From NCBI RefSeq assembly GCF_016864375.1, contig NZ_CP069359.1, forward strand, positions 186,001-250,000: a stretch of DNA of 64,000 nucleotides. Reading direction: 5' to 3'. Shown in pieces: positions 16,809-25,924 of this stretch. The number at the start of each line of letters is the position of its first letter. Position 1 is the first letter of the stretch. A model generated the notes under the pieces. That model ran no database searches and was not told the DNA's origin. It worked only from the letters and a program-made list of their open reading frames with translations. This DNA comes from Microvirga sp. VF16 (GTDB taxonomy: Bacteria; Pseudomonadota; Alphaproteobacteria; Rhizobiales; Beijerinckiaceae). Position numbers and translations under genes: made by a program.

Positions 16809-18389
16809 ATGAACTGGCTGGAAAACCTGCGCCGCAGCTTCCTCGATTGGGAGTCGATGGCGGAAGTGCTGCCGAACATGCTTGCGGTCGGCCTCAAGAA
16901 TACGATCATTCTTGCTTTAGCCTCAACCGTGCTTGGCACCATCATCGGCATGATTTTGGCGGTGATGGGAATCTCTCACTCCAAGTGGCTGAGAATCCCG
17001 GCACGCATCTACACGGATGTGTTCCGCGGTCTACCTGCCATCGTAACCATCCTGCTCATCGGCCAAGGTTTTGCGCGGATCGGCAGGGATCTATTCGGGC
17101 CTTCACCGTACCCGCTTGGTATTCTGGCTCTGAGCCTGATTGCGGGTGCTTATATTGGTGAGATCTTCCGCTCTGGCATCCAGAGCGTTGAGCGCGGACA
17201 GTTGGAAGCCTCCCGGGCGCTGAGCATGAGCTACGGCCAGGGCATGCGCCTTGTGGTCATCCCGCAGGGCGTGCGCCGCGTCCTCCCGGCGCTGGTGAAC
17301 CAGTTCATCGGCAACGTCAAAGACTCGAGCTTGGTCTATTTCCTGGGCTTGCTGGCCTCGGAGCGCGAGCTCTTCCGTGTGGGCCAGGATGCAGCGGTCG
17401 TCACTGGAAATCTGTCACCGCTGCTTCTCGCGGGCATCTTCTATCTCGTAATCACCGTTCCGCTCACGCATTTCGTCAACTACATCGATTATCGACTGCG
17501 GATCGGCAAACGACCGACCGTTGTCACCAGCGGCCTCAAAGAGGTCAGCGAAATGGAAGAGGCCGGGATCGTCTCGGACACAGCAGGGGCTTTGGCGTCC
17601 GGAGCTAAGCACCTGCCTGCTACTCCGCCTCTCGCACGCAGCTCTGCGGAGCCGGTGCGGTACCAGGGAGGCAGCCTGGAAGTCTCCGACCTGAGCATGG
17701 CCTATGGCGCCCTGAAGGTCCTTCACGACATCAACCTCACAATCAAGCCCGGTACAGTGACGTGCATCATCGGTCCGTCGGGATCCGGCAAGTCAACGCT
17801 CCTGCGCTGCCTCAACCGTCTCGTTGAACCCTCCGGCGGTGACATCCTGCTGGATGGCGACAGCATCTTCAAATTCAAGCCGGATCATCTGCGCCGGCGG
17901 GTAGGCATGGTCTTCCAGCAGTTCAACCTGTTCCCTGACCATACCGCGCTCGGCAACGTCGCTCTGGCGCTTCGGAAGGTGAAGCGCATGCCAAAAGATC
18001 AGGCGTATGAGATCGCCGCGGCACGGCTCGCCGAGGTGGGGCTGGCGGAGCGGATCCACCATCGGCCGTCGCACCTCTCCGGTGGGCAGCAACAGCGTGT
18101 CGCTATTGCCCGTGCTCTGGCAATGAATCCGGAGATTATGCTGTTCGACGAGGTGACGAGCGCCCTCGACCCGGAACTGGTCAAAGGTGTCCTCCAACTC
18201 ATGGCCAGACTGGGTGAGAGTGGAATGACCATGGTGGTCGTCACCCACGAGATGAACTTCGCCCGCAAGGTGGCCGATCAGGTCGTGTTCATGGACGAGG
18301 GCAGGGTGGTCGAAGCCGGACGTCCCGATGACTTGTTCGATAATCCGAAGAGCTCGCGTCTCAAGCGCTTCCTGTCGCAGGTTCTGTAG
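16809..18389 (+). CDS. Fused amino-acid ABC transporter permease and ATP-binding protein
   Basis: One 526-aa polypeptide carries both functions. Residues about 20-225 are a HisM/GlnP-type permease with several membrane segments and an EAA-loop (EASRALSMSYGQGMRLVVIP). After a linker of about 70 residues, residues about 290-526 form a HisP/GlnQ-type ATPase. It has Walker A GPSGSGKST (about 322), Q-loop VFQQFNLFPD, signature LSGGQQQR, Walker B IMLFDEVTSALDPE and switch His VVVTHE. The two parts are normally separate genes; here there is no stop or frameshift. The reading is continuous and all motifs are intact. A homodimer would supply two permease and two ATPase domains. Confidence 0.92.
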   Translation: MNWLENLRRSFLDWESMAEVLPNMLAVGLKNTIILALASTVLGTIIGMILAVMGISHSKWLRIPARIYTDVFRGLPAIVTILLIGQGFARIGRDLFGPSPYPLGILALSLIAGAYIGEIFRSGIQSVERGQLEASRALSMSYGQGMRLVVIPQGVRRVLPALVNQFIGNVKDSSLVYFLGLLASERELFRVGQDAAVVTGNLSPLLLAGIFYLVITVPLTHFVNYIDYRLRIGKRPTVVTSGLKEVSEMEEAGIVSDTAGALASGAKHLPATPPLARSSAEPVRYQGGSLEVSDLSMAYGALKVLHDINLTIKPGTVTCIIGPSGSGKSTLLRCLNRLVEPSGGDILLDGDSIFKFKPDHLRRRVGMVFQQFNLFPDHTALGNVALALRKVKRMPKDQAYEIAAARLAEVGLAERIHHRPSHLSGGQQQRVAIARALAMNPEIMLFDEVTSALDPELVKGVLQLMARLGESGMTMVVVTHEMNFARKVADQVVFMDEGRVVEAGRPDDLFDNPKSSRLKRFLSQVL

Positions 18390-18459
18390 CTCCGATCCGC
18401 TCCACCGCGACGTAGCGCGTGGCGGAGCAAATACCATATTCCAATCGAGGAAAACTCAT

Positions 18460-19584
18460 ATGAACTCTCCATCCCGTGTCTCCCGCGTCGCGATCATCGG
18501 CGGCGGCATCTTTGGCGTCTCCTCAGCGGTGCAGCTTGCTCGCCGCGGCGCCCAAGTGACTCTCGTGACCGAGGGAGCTCTCGCGAGCGAAGCCTCAGGC
18601 CGCTCGCTCTCCTGGCTGAACTCCTCGCGCATGCGCTCTCCCGAGTATCATCAGCTGCGCATGATCGGTATCGACCGATACCGGACCCTCGCGGCAAAGC
18701 ATCCCGATGCAGCGTGGCTGCGCTTCGATGGGGGTCTGACCTGGGATGCGGATGACAGTTCGAACGAGATTGCCGCGGTCTATGCTCACGAGCGGAGCAT
18801 TGGTTATGACGCTCGGCTCCTGGCAGCCGATCAGGTTGCGGCGGTGACGCCAGGCGTCGATCCGCGGGCCATCACCCGCCAGGGAGCCATCTTCAATCCC
18901 GGCGAAGGATGGGTGGATCTTCCGTCACTCATCAACGTCTTGGTCGAGGAGTTCTCCGCGCTCGGTGGTGAAGTCGTGACCCAAGCGGGACGCGCCTCTG
19001 TCGAGGTCAACAATGGTCGCGCAACCGGGATTGTCACGGCCGACGGCCGGCGTTTCGCCGCGGACGCGGTGCTGCTCGCAGCCGGAGCCTCCGTGCCGAA
19101 GATCGTGGCCGAGGTTGGGCTCCAGATCACTGATGCAACACCGATTTCGCTTCTCGTCAAGACGAAGCCTATCAATGTCGCCCTGCGGGCTGTTCTCAAC
19201 ACCCCTCGCGTCGCCGTGCGGCCCACACCCACGGGGTCGCTCGTGCTCGACTCAGCATGGTCGGAAGAAGAAGTTGCTCGGCGCCCGGATGGCACGTTCG
19301 AGGTGAAGGACTCGACCTTTCAGGGCCTTCTGGCCGAAGCATCGGCAGCACTGGAAGGGAATCCAATGCTCGTTCTCGACTCCTATGGCGTGGGCCCGAA
19401 GCCCATTCCAGGGGACGGAGAACCGGTGTTCGGGGAACTCCCCGGAATCGCGGGTTACTACGTCGCTTTCAGCCACAGTGGAGCAACGCTGGGCCTGATC
19501 GCAGGCGAGCTTTTAGCGGATGAGATCGTGACAGGAGAGAGTCATCCTCTGCTGAAGACGTTCCGCCCTAGCCGATTCAAATGA
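18460..19584 (+). CDS. FAD-dependent oxidoreductase, DadA-like
   Basis: The product is a 374-aa DAO-superfamily flavoprotein. The FAD fold is VAIIGGGIFGVSSAVQLARRG, followed by ASGRSLSWLNSS, the second FAD contact. The C-terminal closing segment is YYVAFSHSGATLGLIAGELL. ATG 18460 has GAGGAAA upstream. The gene follows the ABC importer by 70 bp in the same operon, so it probably oxidises the imported amino acid or a secondary-amine derivative to an imine or keto acid. D-amino-acid, sarcosine or opine substrates are all possible. Confidence 0.82.
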   Translation: MNSPSRVSRVAIIGGGIFGVSSAVQLARRGAQVTLVTEGALASEASGRSLSWLNSSRMRSPEYHQLRMIGIDRYRTLAAKHPDAAWLRFDGGLTWDADDSSNEIAAVYAHERSIGYDARLLAADQVAAVTPGVDPRAITRQGAIFNPGEGWVDLPSLINVLVEEFSALGGEVVTQAGRASVEVNNGRATGIVTADGRRFAADAVLLAAGASVPKIVAEVGLQITDATPISLLVKTKPINVALRAVLNTPRVAVRPTPTGSLVLDSAWSEEEVARRPDGTFEVKDSTFQGLLAEASAALEGNPMLVLDSYGVGPKPIPGDGEPVFGELPGIAGYYVAFSHSGATLGLIAGELLADEIVTGESHPLLKTFRPSRFK

Positions 19585-19769
19585 TCCGATCCAAGTTCTG
19601 TCCTTCATCTGGATCCACATGGGGTCACCACTTTGGCTTTCCGGCAAAAGTAGGAACTGCCGCGTCGAGACACCGACAGGAAAGGACGATGACCCCGCAG
19701 GCAATTTCGTCCACAGTCCAGCAGCCTAACAGGCTGTAGGATCGGTCTGAGCTCTGCCGGGAGACCCAG

Positions 19770-20150
19770 ATGTTAGATGCCGTTCACCACGTCGCGATCA
19801 TTTGTTCGGATTATGAGCGTTCGAAGCGCTTCTATGCCGAGATCCTGAGACTGCCGATTATTCGCGAGGTCTGGCGCGCGGATCGACAGTCTTGGAAATG
19901 CGACCTACAGGTGGGCGCGACACAGATCGAGCTCTTCTCGTTTCCGAACCCTCCGGCACGGCCATCGCAGCCAGAGGCGCAGGGACTGCGTCATCTCGCA
20001 TTTGCGGTTGCTGCTCTCGAGCCAGTTATTGAGTACCTGCAAAACCAGGACCTTGCCGTAGAGCCGATCCGGCTTGACCAGCATACGGGGAAGCGTTTTA
20101 CCTTCTTCGCCGATCCTGACGGCCTGCCCCTAGAGCTCTACGAGCGATAG
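19770..20150 (+). CDS. VOC/glyoxalase-family protein
   Basis: The product is a 126-aa single-module vicinal-oxygen-chelate protein. Four metal-ligand positions are visible: His in HHVAII (about residue 7), Glu in QIELFSFP (about 52), His in GLRHLAFAV (about 75) and Glu in GLPLELYE (about 122). It is closest in style to the SMU1112c/YaeR group of small glyoxalase-like proteins. CGGGAGA precedes the ATG. It may detoxify an aldehyde from the oxidase step; the substrate is unknown. Confidence 0.82.
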   Translation: MLDAVHHVAIICSDYERSKRFYAEILRLPIIREVWRADRQSWKCDLQVGATQIELFSFPNPPARPSQPEAQGLRHLAFAVAALEPVIEYLQNQDLAVEPIRLDQHTGKRFTFFADPDGLPLELYER

Positions 20151-20207
20151 TCTGTGCCCGCATCTGATGAAAGATCTTCGTAAAACACCGCCGAGGGAGA
20201 AACTCGC

Positions 20208-21215
20208 ATGGCAAAGAAAGTTAGATGGGGAATTCTGAGCACGGCCAAGATCGGCCGTGAACAGGTAATCCCAGCCCTGAAGAACGGTGATCTGATGGAC
20301 GTTGTGGCGATTGCTTCCCGCGACGGAAACCGGGCGCAGGACGCCGCCGCGGAATTCGGCATTCCAAAGGCCTATGCCTCGTACGAGGCGCTGCTGGCCG
20401 ACCCGGAGATTGACGCTGTCTACAATCCTTTGCCTAACCATCTTCACGCTCCTCTCACCATCAAGGCTCTGGATGCGGGCAAACATGTCTTATGCGAGAA
20501 GCCGATTGCGCTGAATGCCGAAGAGGCAAAGCAAATTGAAGCGGCTCAGAGGAGGAGCGGCAAGATCGTTGCTGAAGCCTTCATGGTCCGCTTCCATCCG
20601 CAATGGCAACGGGCACGGGAGATTGTACGCAGTGGACGCCTTGGCGATGTTCGGGTCATCCATACGTTCTTTTCGTACCATCTCGTCGATCCCGACAATA
20701 TCCGAAACCAGGCCGATATTGGCGGCGGCAGTCTCTACGATGTCGGCTGCTATGCAGTCGCGACTGCGCGCTTCATCTTTGGGGCAGATCCGGAGCGTGT
20801 GATCGGCGCGTTCGATCGGGACCCCGCCATGCGAACGGACCGTCTTGCGAGCGGCCTTGCCGAGTTTCCGAGTGGGCGACATCTGGCCTTCACCTGCGCC
20901 ACCCAACTCGTGCCCACTCAGCGGGTGCAGATCGTCGGCACGAAGGGACGACTGGAGATCCAGCTGCCGTTCAATCCGAGACGCGATCAGCCGACGCGGT
21001 TGGTGATCGACGATGGTCGAGATCTGATTGGCAGCGGGGAAGAGACGGAAGAGTTTCCCCCCTCAAACCAGTATCAACGCCAAGGCGATGTGTTCTCCCG
21101 CGCTATCTTAGAGGGGAGCAGCCTCGAATTCCCAGTGGCCGACGCGATCATGAACATGCGAGTCCTCGATGCGCTCTTCCGGTCCGAGACGTCGAGGGCT
21201 TGGGAAACCATTTAG
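20208..21215 (+). CDS. Gfo/Idh/MocA-family oxidoreductase
   Basis: The product is a 335-aa NAD(P)-dependent dehydrogenase. The N-terminal Rossmann fold (WGILSTAKIGREQVIPALK) is followed by the family motif HVLCEKPIALNAEEAKQ with the catalytic-site Lys in EKP near residue 95. The C-terminal alpha/beta domain has GGGSLYDVGCYAV with the Asp/Gly pattern typical of the family. RBS AGGGAGA is 9 bp before ATG. It is the last gene of the importer operon and probably acts on a sugar or inositol-like moiety. Together with the DadA-like enzyme this suggests that the substrate is a sugar-amino conjugate, which is inference. Confidence 0.85.
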   Translation: MAKKVRWGILSTAKIGREQVIPALKNGDLMDVVAIASRDGNRAQDAAAEFGIPKAYASYEALLADPEIDAVYNPLPNHLHAPLTIKALDAGKHVLCEKPIALNAEEAKQIEAAQRRSGKIVAEAFMVRFHPQWQRAREIVRSGRLGDVRVIHTFFSYHLVDPDNIRNQADIGGGSLYDVGCYAVATARFIFGADPERVIGAFDRDPAMRTDRLASGLAEFPSGRHLAFTCATQLVPTQRVQIVGTKGRLEIQLPFNPRRDQPTRLVIDDGRDLIGSGEETEEFPPSNQYQRQGDVFSRAILEGSSLEFPVADAIMNMRVLDALFRSETSRAWETI

Positions 21216-21428
21216 TAGCCTTCCAGATGATCAAACAGTGCGCTCGCAACGTGTGGATACACCTGCGGGTGCGCCCAGATGCTTTGCTTAGTTCCATAAC
21301 GTGTTTGCGCTGACACTGGCTATGGGAACCCAGATCTAAACAATTGCCAGCTAGTTCCATTTAGCTTTAGGTCCGATCCAATATGGCTCTGACTTCAGCA
21401 ACTTAGGCGTCGTGGGCATGTCCAGAGC

Positions 21429-22243
21429 GGCACCGTTGCATTAACCTTGGCATTGTAGCGAGGAGCGGCTAATCAAGGGGAGCCGCTCTGTTGTCGATCT
21501 TCAAACGCCGCCGGTTTCCGGTCGAGATTATCCTGCTGTGCGTGCGCTGGTACTGCAAGTATGGCATCAGCTATCGGGATCTGGCGGAGATGATGCAGGA
21601 GCGTGGTATCAAGGTCGACCCATCCACCCTCTTTCGCTGGGTGCAGCGCTACGCCCCAGAGATCGAGAAGCGGATCCGCCAACACCAGGGCTCCCGTTCC
21701 GGATCATGGCGCGTGGATGAGACCTACGTGCGCGTCAGCGGAAGATGGAAATATCTGTTTCGCGCGGTCGACAAGCACGGTCAGTTCATCGCTTCTATGC
21801 TGTCTGATCGGCGCGATACGGGCGCGGCTTATCGTTTCCTGCGCAAAGCCCTTAAGACAACAAAGGCGTTCCCCCCATCCTCGATCACCACCGACAAACT
21901 CGCTTCTTATCCCAAGGCAATTCAGCGGTTGCAGGATGAAGGGCTGCTGTCGAAAAATGTCGCGCATCGGACGTCGAAATATCTGAACAATATCATTGAG
22001 GCGGATCACGGCGCACTCAAGCGTGTGATCCGACCGACCCGCGGCTTCCAGCGAATGAAAACGGCGCGGGCGGCCCTCAAAGGCTTTGAGGTCATGCGAA
22101 TGATCCGCCGTGGGCACTGCGTCCTGGCACGACCCGGCGCGAAAGGCGAAATCCGTCTTGTGAACCAGCTCTTTGGTCTTGCCGCCTGAACGACCCATTC
22201 GATTGCGTTCATTGTGCCCTGTCAGAGTTACTGCAACAGTGCC
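21429..22243 (+). mobile_element. IS6-family insertion sequence, apparently intact (815 bp)
   Basis: The left end GGCACCGTTGCATTAACC (21429-21446) and the reverse complement of the right end (22226-22243) match at 14 of 18 positions and resemble IS26-type ends. One full transposase gene fills the element. The 8 bp on each side do not match, so there is no target duplication, consistent with replicative cointegrate formation or an adjacent deletion. Confidence 0.8.
21491..22189 (+). CDS. IS6-family transposase
   Basis: The product is a 232-aa DDE transposase of the IS6/IS26 family. It has an N-terminal HTH-like segment (SYRDLAEMMQERGIKVDPST) and the catalytic core: first Asp in SWRVDETYVRVSGRWKYLFR (about residue 75), second Asp in SSITTDKLASYPKA (about residue 134) and Glu in NNIIEADHGALKR (about residue 170). 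The start is TTG, with GGGGAG upstream. Full length and uninterrupted, so probably active. Confidence 0.9.
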   Translation: MSIFKRRRFPVEIILLCVRWYCKYGISYRDLAEMMQERGIKVDPSTLFRWVQRYAPEIEKRIRQHQGSRSGSWRVDETYVRVSGRWKYLFRAVDKHGQFIASMLSDRRDTGAAYRFLRKALKTTKAFPPSSITTDKLASYPKAIQRLQDEGLLSKNVAHRTSKYLNNIIEADHGALKRVIRPTRGFQRMKTARAALKGFEVMRMIRRGHCVLARPGAKGEIRLVNQLFGLAA

Positions 22244-22274
22244 CCTGGGATCATTCCCGGCAGTCTCTTGACCT

Positions 22275-22526
22275 TCATCTGGGTTTGCAACAGATCCCTC
22301 CTTCTAGGCATCCCACCGATGCATCAACACCGATCACATGCGCCCCCGCCTCGGCCAGTGCTTTCGCCAACACACCTGTCCCACAGGCTACATCGAGCAC
22401 GCGACCGCCCGGAGGGACATTGACACGAGTGAGAAATTGGCCTGCCAGATGTTCGCTCCAACGCGCCATGAAAGTCTCGTATACGTCGGGATCAGCCCAA
22501 TTGTATCGAAGCTGCGGGGTTTCCAT
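22275..22526 (-). pseudogene. SAM-dependent methyltransferase, truncated to its N-terminus
   Basis: From ATG 22526 (GGAGG 9 bp upstream) the protein reads about 70 residues of a class I methyltransferase. It includes motif I RVLDVACGTGVLAKALAEAG and the acidic end of beta 2 (VIGVDAS), then loses similarity and stops at 83 aa. The rest of the catalytic domain (normally about 250 aa) is missing. The break is about 30-60 bp from the right end of the IS6 element, so an IS-linked deletion is likely. Confidence 0.7.
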
Positions 22527-22565
22527 GGCTTGCCATCCTCCCTCGAGCGAGAATGGAACATAACA

Positions 22566-22655
22566 CGGTCTTGGGGGGCAGCGCGTATCGCGAGCCCTTC
22601 CCGGCGGCCTGAATGGTTCGATCAGCGCCCACTGAGCTTCCGAGAGCCGGAACAT
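22566..22655 (-). mobile_element. IS5-like transposase N-terminal relic
   Basis: The reverse strand reads MFRLSEAQWALIEPF from 22655, the typical first residues of IS5-group (IS1031/IS427-type) transposases. Similarity ends after about 30 residues. It is fused by chance in frame to the methyltransferase remnant. Confidence 0.6.
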
Positions 22656-22710
22656 TGGACGGTGCGGGACCGGGTTCAAGCAGCCTGCCATGGAAGCCAG
22701 CCATGGCCGA

Positions 22711-22743
22711 AGGGCAGCTTCTGGCACGCCTGAGACGTAAGCG
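22711..22743 (+). repeat. Dispersed repeat, copy 1
   Basis: A 33-bp segment containing GCTTCTGGCAC matches 25766-25798 at 29 of 33 positions in the same orientation. In both copies a TGACCCA motif follows about 58 bp later. The two copies bracket the first sulfatase gene. Confidence 0.6.
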
Positions 22744-22972
22744 CTTGGTCCTCTTCAGCGGTTATGAGCCGACGTTCGTTGGGCGGTCCGAAGGTGAAAG
22801 GTTGACCCAGAAGAGACGTCCAACGTGGCTGCCTTCGGTGGGTTCGCGTCTGAACTCGTCAAGCCGACGATCGTCTCCTCGACTGTTCGCGTCCTTGGTG
22901 GGGAGCGCAGGCCGGGCAGACGTCCCTGGTCTGCGTTCGTAGCGGTCGCTTGGCGTGGACCGGCGTGCCGGG

Positions 22973-25516
22973 CTAGTGAGACCCTGCCTGGACCCGCGTC
23001 AGCGGCGTACCATCCACCGCGGTGGCCTGTGCGCCCTCCAGCTTCCTGATGTCGTCAAGTGACAGCTTCGGTCGGTCCACCTTGATCGTCAGCTTCTCCA
23101 GTCTGGCGGTCAGCGGGAACGGCGGCGTGTAATCGGCATCGTTCACGCCGGTGAGCGTATCCGAGCCGATGTCGAAGGCCTCGTCCCATTGCAGGATCAT
23201 CGGCAGCGTCTGCGGCAGCGTAATCGTCTGCACCGCTTTGCCGTCCACCTTGAGCGTGCCGGTGCCGGAGCGACCGACCCCGCTCATGTTGTTGAACGCA
23301 AGGGTGCCGGCGCCCAAGCCGTCGTACTTGAAGTCGAACTCCACGGTATGTTTGCCCGGCGCAAGGACGTCCGGCCCCTCCCACTTGACCCGCTTCAGGT
23401 CGACCAGGTTCCATAGGAACACCGGCTTGCCCTTGAGCAGATAGAAGCCGTAGCCGGCAAAGCGCCCGCCCGAGGTCAGGATCATCCCATCGGCGCCTGC
23501 TGACGGCACCTCAATGTCGGCCGTGATCGTATAGGAGGTGTTCAGTAGCAACGGCGAGTCGCCCTGCGGCAGCCCGGTCATCGGCCGGGTGTAGACGAAC
23601 TCTGTCCGTCCCGCCGTGATGTTCGGGCGCGGCGCGGCGATGCGGGCGGCCACCGAGGCATCCATCGGGAACACCTGGTACTTCTTCGCCTCAGCGACGA
23701 ACACCTGCTTCAGCTCCTCGACCTTCTGCGGATTCTTGTCTGCCAGATCGGTGGTCTGGGTGAAGTCCGTGCCCAAGTCAAACAACTGGAGTACCTGGTT
23801 GTTGAGCGGATCGGGATTGGCTGGGCCGAACGCCTCCCAGGGCGCCCGGTTGACCTTGGTGCTCAGGAACCAACCGTCATGGTACAGCGCCCACTGCCCC
23901 ATCATCTCGAAGTACTGCGTCGTGTGCCGCGACGGCACCTTGGCGTTCGCCGCATCGAAGGTGTAGGCGAAGCTCGTGCCCTCGATCGGCGCCTGCCTGA
24001 TGCCGTCGACAACGTCCGGCGCGTTGATGCCGGCAGCCTCGAGGATCGTCGGCACGACGTCGATCACGTGCACGAACTGGTCGCGCAGGGCCCCCTTGTC
24101 CTTGATGCGGGCCGGCCACGAGACGGCCATGTTCTGGTTGATGCCGCCGAGCTGCGAGGCGTTCTGCTTGAACCAGGAGAACGGCGTGTCGAAGGTCCAG
24201 GACCAGCCGGCCGACATATGGTTGTAGGTCTGCTCGGTACCCCAGACGTCGTAGAACTTCATCTGGACGTCGACAGGCAACTCGTTCAGGCCGTTGAAGA
24301 ACGCCACCTCGTTGGGCGTGCCCTTCGGTCCACCCTCGGCGCTGGTGCCGTTGTCGCCGTTGATGTAGATGATCAGCGTGTTGTCGCGCTGCCCGATGTC
24401 GTCGAAGGCTTGGATCACACGTCCGATCTCATGGTCGCTGTAGGCCGCGTAGGCGGCGAACACCTCGACCTGACGGATGTACAGCTTCTTCTCGTCGGCC
24501 GAGAGCGCATCCCAGTCCTTCAGCACATCCTTGGGCCACGGCGGCAGCTTGGCGTCCTGGGGGATCACGCCGAGCCGCTTCTGGTTCTCGAAGATGCGGT
24601 CGCGCACCTTGTTCCAGCCTTCGTCGAACAGCTTCATCTGGCTGATCTTGTCGACCCATTCCTTGGTGGGATGGTGCGGCGCGTGGGTGGCGCCGGGCGC
24701 GTACTTGATGAAGATCGGCTTGTCCGGCTGGATCTGGTGCATCCGGTTCACGTAGTCGATGGCATCGTCGGCCATGGCCGTGACCAGGTTCCAGCTCCCC
24801 GCCGGCTTGCCCTCGAAGGGATAGATCTGCGTGGTGTTGCGGAAGAGGTTCGGCTGCCACTGGTTGGCATCGCCGCCGACAAAGCCATAGAAGTACTCGA
24901 AGCCCATCCCGGTCGGCCACTGGTCGAACGGTCCGGCCTGGCTGGCTGCGAAGGCGGGCGTGTTGTGGTCCTTGCCGAACCAGGAGGTAGCATAGCCATT
25001 GTCTTGCAGGATCCGGCCGATCGTGGCCTTGTCCTTGGCGATGATGCTGTTGTAGCCGGGAAAGCCCGTGGACTGCTCGGAGATGACGCCGAACCCCGCC
25101 GAATGGTGGTTGCGCCCGGTGATGAGCGCGGCGCGCGTCGGTGAGCACAGGGCGGTGGAGAACACGCGGTTGTAGCGCAGGCCCTCATTGGCGATGCGAT
25201 CCAGCGATGGTGTCGGGATCACCCCGCCAAACGTGCTGGGCACGCCGAAGCCGGCATCGTCGGTGATGATCAAGAGGACATTGGGCGCACTCTTCGGCGG
25301 CACGATGCGTGGTGCCCACCACGGCGTGGACTGCAAGGCGTCATCCCTGATCACGCCGCCGAACTGGGGGTCCGGGGCCGGAAGCTGCCGCCCGTCGATG
25401 GTGGTCGTCGTGTCCGGCGCGCCGGGCGTGCCGGTCGTCTGCTGGGCCTGGGCCATTGGGATTGCCAGGAGGCTGGCCGTGGCGAGGGCAGCGGCGAACG
25501 ATGGGGCTTTCTTCAT
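22973..25516 (-). CDS. Arylsulfatase (CxPxR type), exported
   Basis: The product is an 847-aa secreted sulfatase of the alkaline-phosphatase superfamily. A signal peptide covers residues 1-24 (FAAALATASLLAIPMAQAQ). The metal site begins at VLLIITDDAGFG (about residue 80-90). The signature CSPTRAALITGR starts at Cys124, the residue converted to formylglycine. A KDHNTP segment and a second metal-binding stretch (YINGDNGTSAEGG) follow. A C-terminal extension of about 250 residues fits the large bacterial arylsulfatases. It is the last gene of a reverse-strand group that includes the maturation enzyme at 29074-30060. It hydrolyses a sulfate ester in the periplasm; the substrate is unknown. Confidence 0.9.
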   Translation of the reverse strand: MKKAPSFAAALATASLLAIPMAQAQQTTGTPGAPDTTTTIDGRQLPAPDPQFGGVIRDDALQSTPWWAPRIVPPKSAPNVLLIITDDAGFGVPSTFGGVIPTPSLDRIANEGLRYNRVFSTALCSPTRAALITGRNHHSAGFGVISEQSTGFPGYNSIIAKDKATIGRILQDNGYATSWFGKDHNTPAFAASQAGPFDQWPTGMGFEYFYGFVGGDANQWQPNLFRNTTQIYPFEGKPAGSWNLVTAMADDAIDYVNRMHQIQPDKPIFIKYAPGATHAPHHPTKEWVDKISQMKLFDEGWNKVRDRIFENQKRLGVIPQDAKLPPWPKDVLKDWDALSADEKKLYIRQVEVFAAYAAYSDHEIGRVIQAFDDIGQRDNTLIIYINGDNGTSAEGGPKGTPNEVAFFNGLNELPVDVQMKFYDVWGTEQTYNHMSAGWSWTFDTPFSWFKQNASQLGGINQNMAVSWPARIKDKGALRDQFVHVIDVVPTILEAAGINAPDVVDGIRQAPIEGTSFAYTFDAANAKVPSRHTTQYFEMMGQWALYHDGWFLSTKVNRAPWEAFGPANPDPLNNQVLQLFDLGTDFTQTTDLADKNPQKVEELKQVFVAEAKKYQVFPMDASVAARIAAPRPNITAGRTEFVYTRPMTGLPQGDSPLLLNTSYTITADIEVPSAGADGMILTSGGRFAGYGFYLLKGKPVFLWNLVDLKRVKWEGPDVLAPGKHTVEFDFKYDGLGAGTLAFNNMSGVGRSGTGTLKVDGKAVQTITLPQTLPMILQWDEAFDIGSDTLTGVNDADYTPPFPLTARLEKLTIKVDRPKLSLDDIRKLEGAQATAVDGTPLTRVQAGSH

Positions 25517-25765
25517 GGCCGCGATCCTCCTGTGAAAGGGGAGTTGGTCAAGCTTCTGGCGAGCAAGGCAAGGGAGATCATTCGCGGTTCAGGGGCGAAC
25601 GACCTCTCAGGTGCGCAACGAACAGCAGTTCGCGGGAGTATGCTTGATAGGATGAGACATCGGCTTGACAGAATTGGACAGGCTCCAGACCCTCATCCCA
25701 AAGAGTTGCAGGTCTGATGGCTCTGGCATGATCGCTTCGATGCAAGCGTGTTCAATTCAGTGGGA

Positions 25766-25798
25766 AGGGCGGCTTCTGGCACTCCCGAGACCTAAGCG
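25766..25798 (+). repeat. Dispersed repeat, copy 2
   Basis: This is the second copy of the 33-bp repeat at 22711-22743, in the same orientation. It lies in the 408-bp gap between the first sulfatase and the HAD phosphatase gene; no gene is seen in that gap. Confidence 0.6.
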
Positions 25799-25924
25799 TG
25801 AAGGCAGCAAGCCTCATCGAACCGGACATTCCGAAAGCGCAGGGAATCTCGGTTCCTGACCCATTTCGGACTTTCGAGTGATCGGGAGGGAAGGTCCCGT
25901 GGGGCGGACTTCGTCGCACCTCCG

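Noticed and set aside
23879..25144. 421-aa forward frame opposite the first sulfatase
   Set aside because: It mirrors a strongly supported sulfatase gene and shows only repetitive Val/Leu/Arg composition typical of antisense GC-rich frames.
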